Shown here: positions 5,630 to 6,917 of the stretch, one piece after another | How the letters are laid out: the number at the start of each line of letters is the position of its first letter | Numbering within the stretch: position 1 is the stretch's first letter | Source: Planctomycetia bacterium | GTDB taxonomy: Bacteria > Planctomycetota > Phycisphaerae > Phycisphaerales > SM1A02 | Direction: 5' to 3' | Length of the DNA stretch: 6,917 nt | NCBI GenBank assembly: GCA_005798965.1 | Contig: SYIB01000204.1 | Location: 1 to 6,917 of the forward strand | Position numbers and translations under genes: made by a program | The notes under the pieces: model-generated | What the model was told of the DNA's origin: nothing | What the model saw: the letters and a program-made list of their open reading frames with translations, nothing else | Databases searched by the model: none

Positions 5630-6674
5630 ATCCTTCAGCTACACCAGCAACGCCACAGCAGCCGAGCTTGCCGCGCGCATCAGTGCCTGCACGGATGCCT
5701 GCGTGATCACGCACCAGAAGCCCGATGGCGATGCGATGGGCAGCCTGCTCGCTGCCGTGCGCATGTGCCGCGCGCTGGGCAAGCGCGCGGTGGGCTACGT
5801 GGCGGGCGCGGTCGATCCGAACATCCAGTCGCTCGCCGAGCCCGGCGAGGTGCGCCATGTGAGTCGTGGCCTGCCCGGCCCGTCGCATGACCTGGTCATC
5901 ATCGTCGACACTGGATCGCGCTCGCAACTGGAGCCCTACCTGACCTGGCTCGAGCCGCTGCGTGAGCGCGCGATCCTGATCGACCACCATCGTTCGGGCG
6001 ATGACTTGGCCGCGCTGCGGCTCGTGCGCCCGGAGTGTGCGAGCGCCACCATGGTCGTGGCTGATGTCGTGCGAGCGCTCGACATCAGCATGGTTCGGCC
6101 GGGCGGCAACGCCCACCGATCGATCGCCGAGGCGATGTTCGCCGGGCTGGCCACCGACACCGGCTGGTTCCGCTTCTCGAGCGCCGACAGTGCGGCGTTC
6201 GCCCTCGCGAGCGAGCTGCTCGCGCTTGGTGTGGACAAGAGCACGCTGTACCGCCAGCTCGAGGAGAACGAGCGCCCGGAGCGGCTCGCTGCGACGAGCC
6301 AGGCCCTCGCGAGCCTGCGCTTCCTCCAGGATGGTCGCATCGCGGTCATGCAGCTGCGTCCCGAGGACTTCGAGCGCTCGAAGGCCCGCCCTGAGGACAT
6401 CGGCGGCGTCGTCAACAGCACCATGATGGTCGGGTCCGTCTGCGTGAGCATCCTGATGACCGAGCAGGAGCGGGGCATCACGAAGATGAGCTTCCGCAGC
6501 AAGCCCCGTGGCGGTGGCCAGCCGTACTTCGACGTCAACGTGCTCGCTGGCCAGTTCAACGGCGGCGGTCACGCGCAGGCGGCTGGCGGCCGCGTCAAGC
6601 TCTCGATGGACGAGGCGTGGGCGATGGCGCAGCCGATCCTCGAGGGGTACCGGCCCGAGCCACCCCAGGCCTGA
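5622..6674 (+). CDS. nrnA: DHH/DHHA1 phosphoesterase, NrnA-type oligoribonuclease / pAp phosphatase
   Basis: This 350-residue cytoplasmic enzyme belongs to the family that degrades 2-5-nt RNA oligomers and, in several members, dephosphorylates 3'-phosphoadenosine 5'-phosphate. The DHH domain shows HQKPDGDAMGS (31-41, metal ligands His31, Asp35, Asp37), IVDTGS (94-99, Asp96), IDHH (120-123) and ATDTGWFRF (177-185, Asp179). The C-terminal DHHA1 domain ends with FNGGGHAQAAGG (312-323), the substrate-binding GGGH motif. All expected metal ligands are present, so it should be active. Length matches the usual 310-350. The ATG at 5622 overlaps the ribF stop (5627-5629) and is preceded by AAGGA. Other DHH/DHHA1 members such as RecJ are longer and GdpP carries membrane and PAS domains, neither present here. 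That it is NrnA-like is firm; which substrate dominates cannot be read from sequence. Confidence 0.93.
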   Translation: MPESFSYTSNATAAELAARISACTDACVITHQKPDGDAMGSLLAAVRMCRALGKRAVGYVAGAVDPNIQSLAEPGEVRHVSRGLPGPSHDLVIIVDTGSRSQLEPYLTWLEPLRERAILIDHHRSGDDLAALRLVRPECASATMVVADVVRALDISMVRPGGNAHRSIAEAMFAGLATDTGWFRFSSADSAAFALASELLALGVDKSTLYRQLEENERPERLAATSQALASLRFLQDGRIAVMQLRPEDFERSKARPEDIGGVVNSTMMVGSVCVSILMTEQERGITKMSFRSKPRGGGQPYFDVNVLAGQFNGGGHAQAAGGRVKLSMDEAWAMAQPILEGYRPEPPQA

Positions 6675-6792
6675 GTGCCTTCACGGATCGCGGAGCGCCG
6701 TCGTGGCTCGAGAAGGTGCGCCGTCCCAGGCCATCGGCCGGGGGATCGTCCCCGCACTGGAACTGCGCTGCGCGCGTCCCTACGATCCGCCC
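6675..6792. other. Intergenic gap between nrnA and lipoprotein gene
   Basis: This 118-bp GC-rich stretch contains a small hairpin (GGGGA 6741-6745 with TCCCC 6749-6753, loop TCG) that lacks a U-tract. It also has a possible -10 box, TACGAT (6781-6786), close to the next ATG, with no good -35 partner. If that box is used, the downstream transcript would be nearly leaderless. No small gene or RNA is evident. Confidence 0.35.
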
Positions 6793-6917
6793 ATGCGCCT
6801 CACCCAAGCCCTCATCGTCCTTGCCTTTGGTGCGTCTCTCGTTGCGTGCGATGGCGGTGGTGCCGCGTCGACCGCCGAAGCGCCCAAGGTCGTCATCCCC
6901 GCGGCCTACACCAAGAG
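6793..6917 (+). CDS. Partial lipoprotein, function unknown (5' end only)
   Basis: An open frame from ATG 6793 runs off the right edge (41 complete codons). The N-terminus is a typical lipoprotein signal peptide: MRLTQ, a hydrophobic core (ALIVLAFGAS), then lipobox LVAC with lipidated Cys19. DGGGAAS and a Thr/Ala/Glu/Pro-rich linker follow, then a beta-like KVVIPAAY segment where the mature fold may begin. Asp at the position after Cys would favour inner-membrane retention under the E. coli Lol rule, but that rule may not apply in this lineage. No Shine-Dalgarno is visible. Many solute-binding lipoproteins begin this way, but too little is present to assign a family. Confidence 0.7.
   Translation, partial: MRLTQALIVLAFGASLVACDGGGAASTAEAPKVVIPAAYTK

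Noticed and set aside
5556..6572. A 338-codon minus-strand open frame opposite nrnA
   Set aside because: It is antisense to a clear DHH/DHHA1 gene, its product is compositionally biased (Ala, Arg, His, Asp), and it has no motif.
6741..6753. Hairpin GGGGA-TCG-TCCCC as a terminator after nrnA
   Set aside because: The 5-bp stem has no following U-tract and lies some 65 bp past the stop codon.

Overview
This 6.9 kb window is GC-rich chromosomal DNA, most likely from a planctomycete (Planctomycetota, probably class Phycisphaerae). Two things suggest this. One is an exported beta-propeller protein ending in a paired-EF-hand, dockerin-like tail closed by cysteines, a style common in that group. The other is the mix of strong and absent Shine-Dalgarno sequences. 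The lineage is inferred from protein style only; there is no rRNA or other marker gene in the window.

Layout. Positions 1-246 (minus strand) hold the 5' end of a secreted protein that runs off the left edge. After a 249-bp divergent gap comes 496-1644 (plus), a secreted protein with seven RCC1-like repeats and a dockerin-like C-terminus. A perfect 10-bp inverted repeat lies directly at its start. A 116-bp convergent gap follows. Positions 1761-4712 (minus) encode a large NAD-type glutamate dehydrogenase of the ~115 kDa class, with ACT-like regulatory segments at the N-terminus. Only about 41 bp separate it from the divergent ribF gene at 4754-5629 (plus; bifunctional riboflavin kinase/FAD synthetase). 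That gene overlaps by 8 bp with 5622-6674 (plus), a DHH/DHHA1-family NrnA-type oligoribonuclease/pAp phosphatase. The window ends in the start of a lipoprotein gene (6793 to the right edge).

How the genes fit together. ribF and nrnA form a tightly coupled two-gene unit, making FMN/FAD and degrading short RNA oligonucleotides or pAp. In many bacteria both sit near the infB-rbfA-truB cluster; here they are directly adjacent. The glutamate dehydrogenase is a housekeeping catabolic or anaplerotic enzyme transcribed away from them from a very short shared control region. The left-hand genes are two divergent extracytoplasmic proteins of unknown role.

No mobile element, CRISPR array, rRNA, tRNA, defence system or phage gene is visible. 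I regard this as a mostly ordinary chromosomal region. The points most worth a second look are the hairpin at the start of the RCC1-like gene, the architecture of that protein, and the compressed glutamate dehydrogenase/ribF promoter region with its C9 tract.
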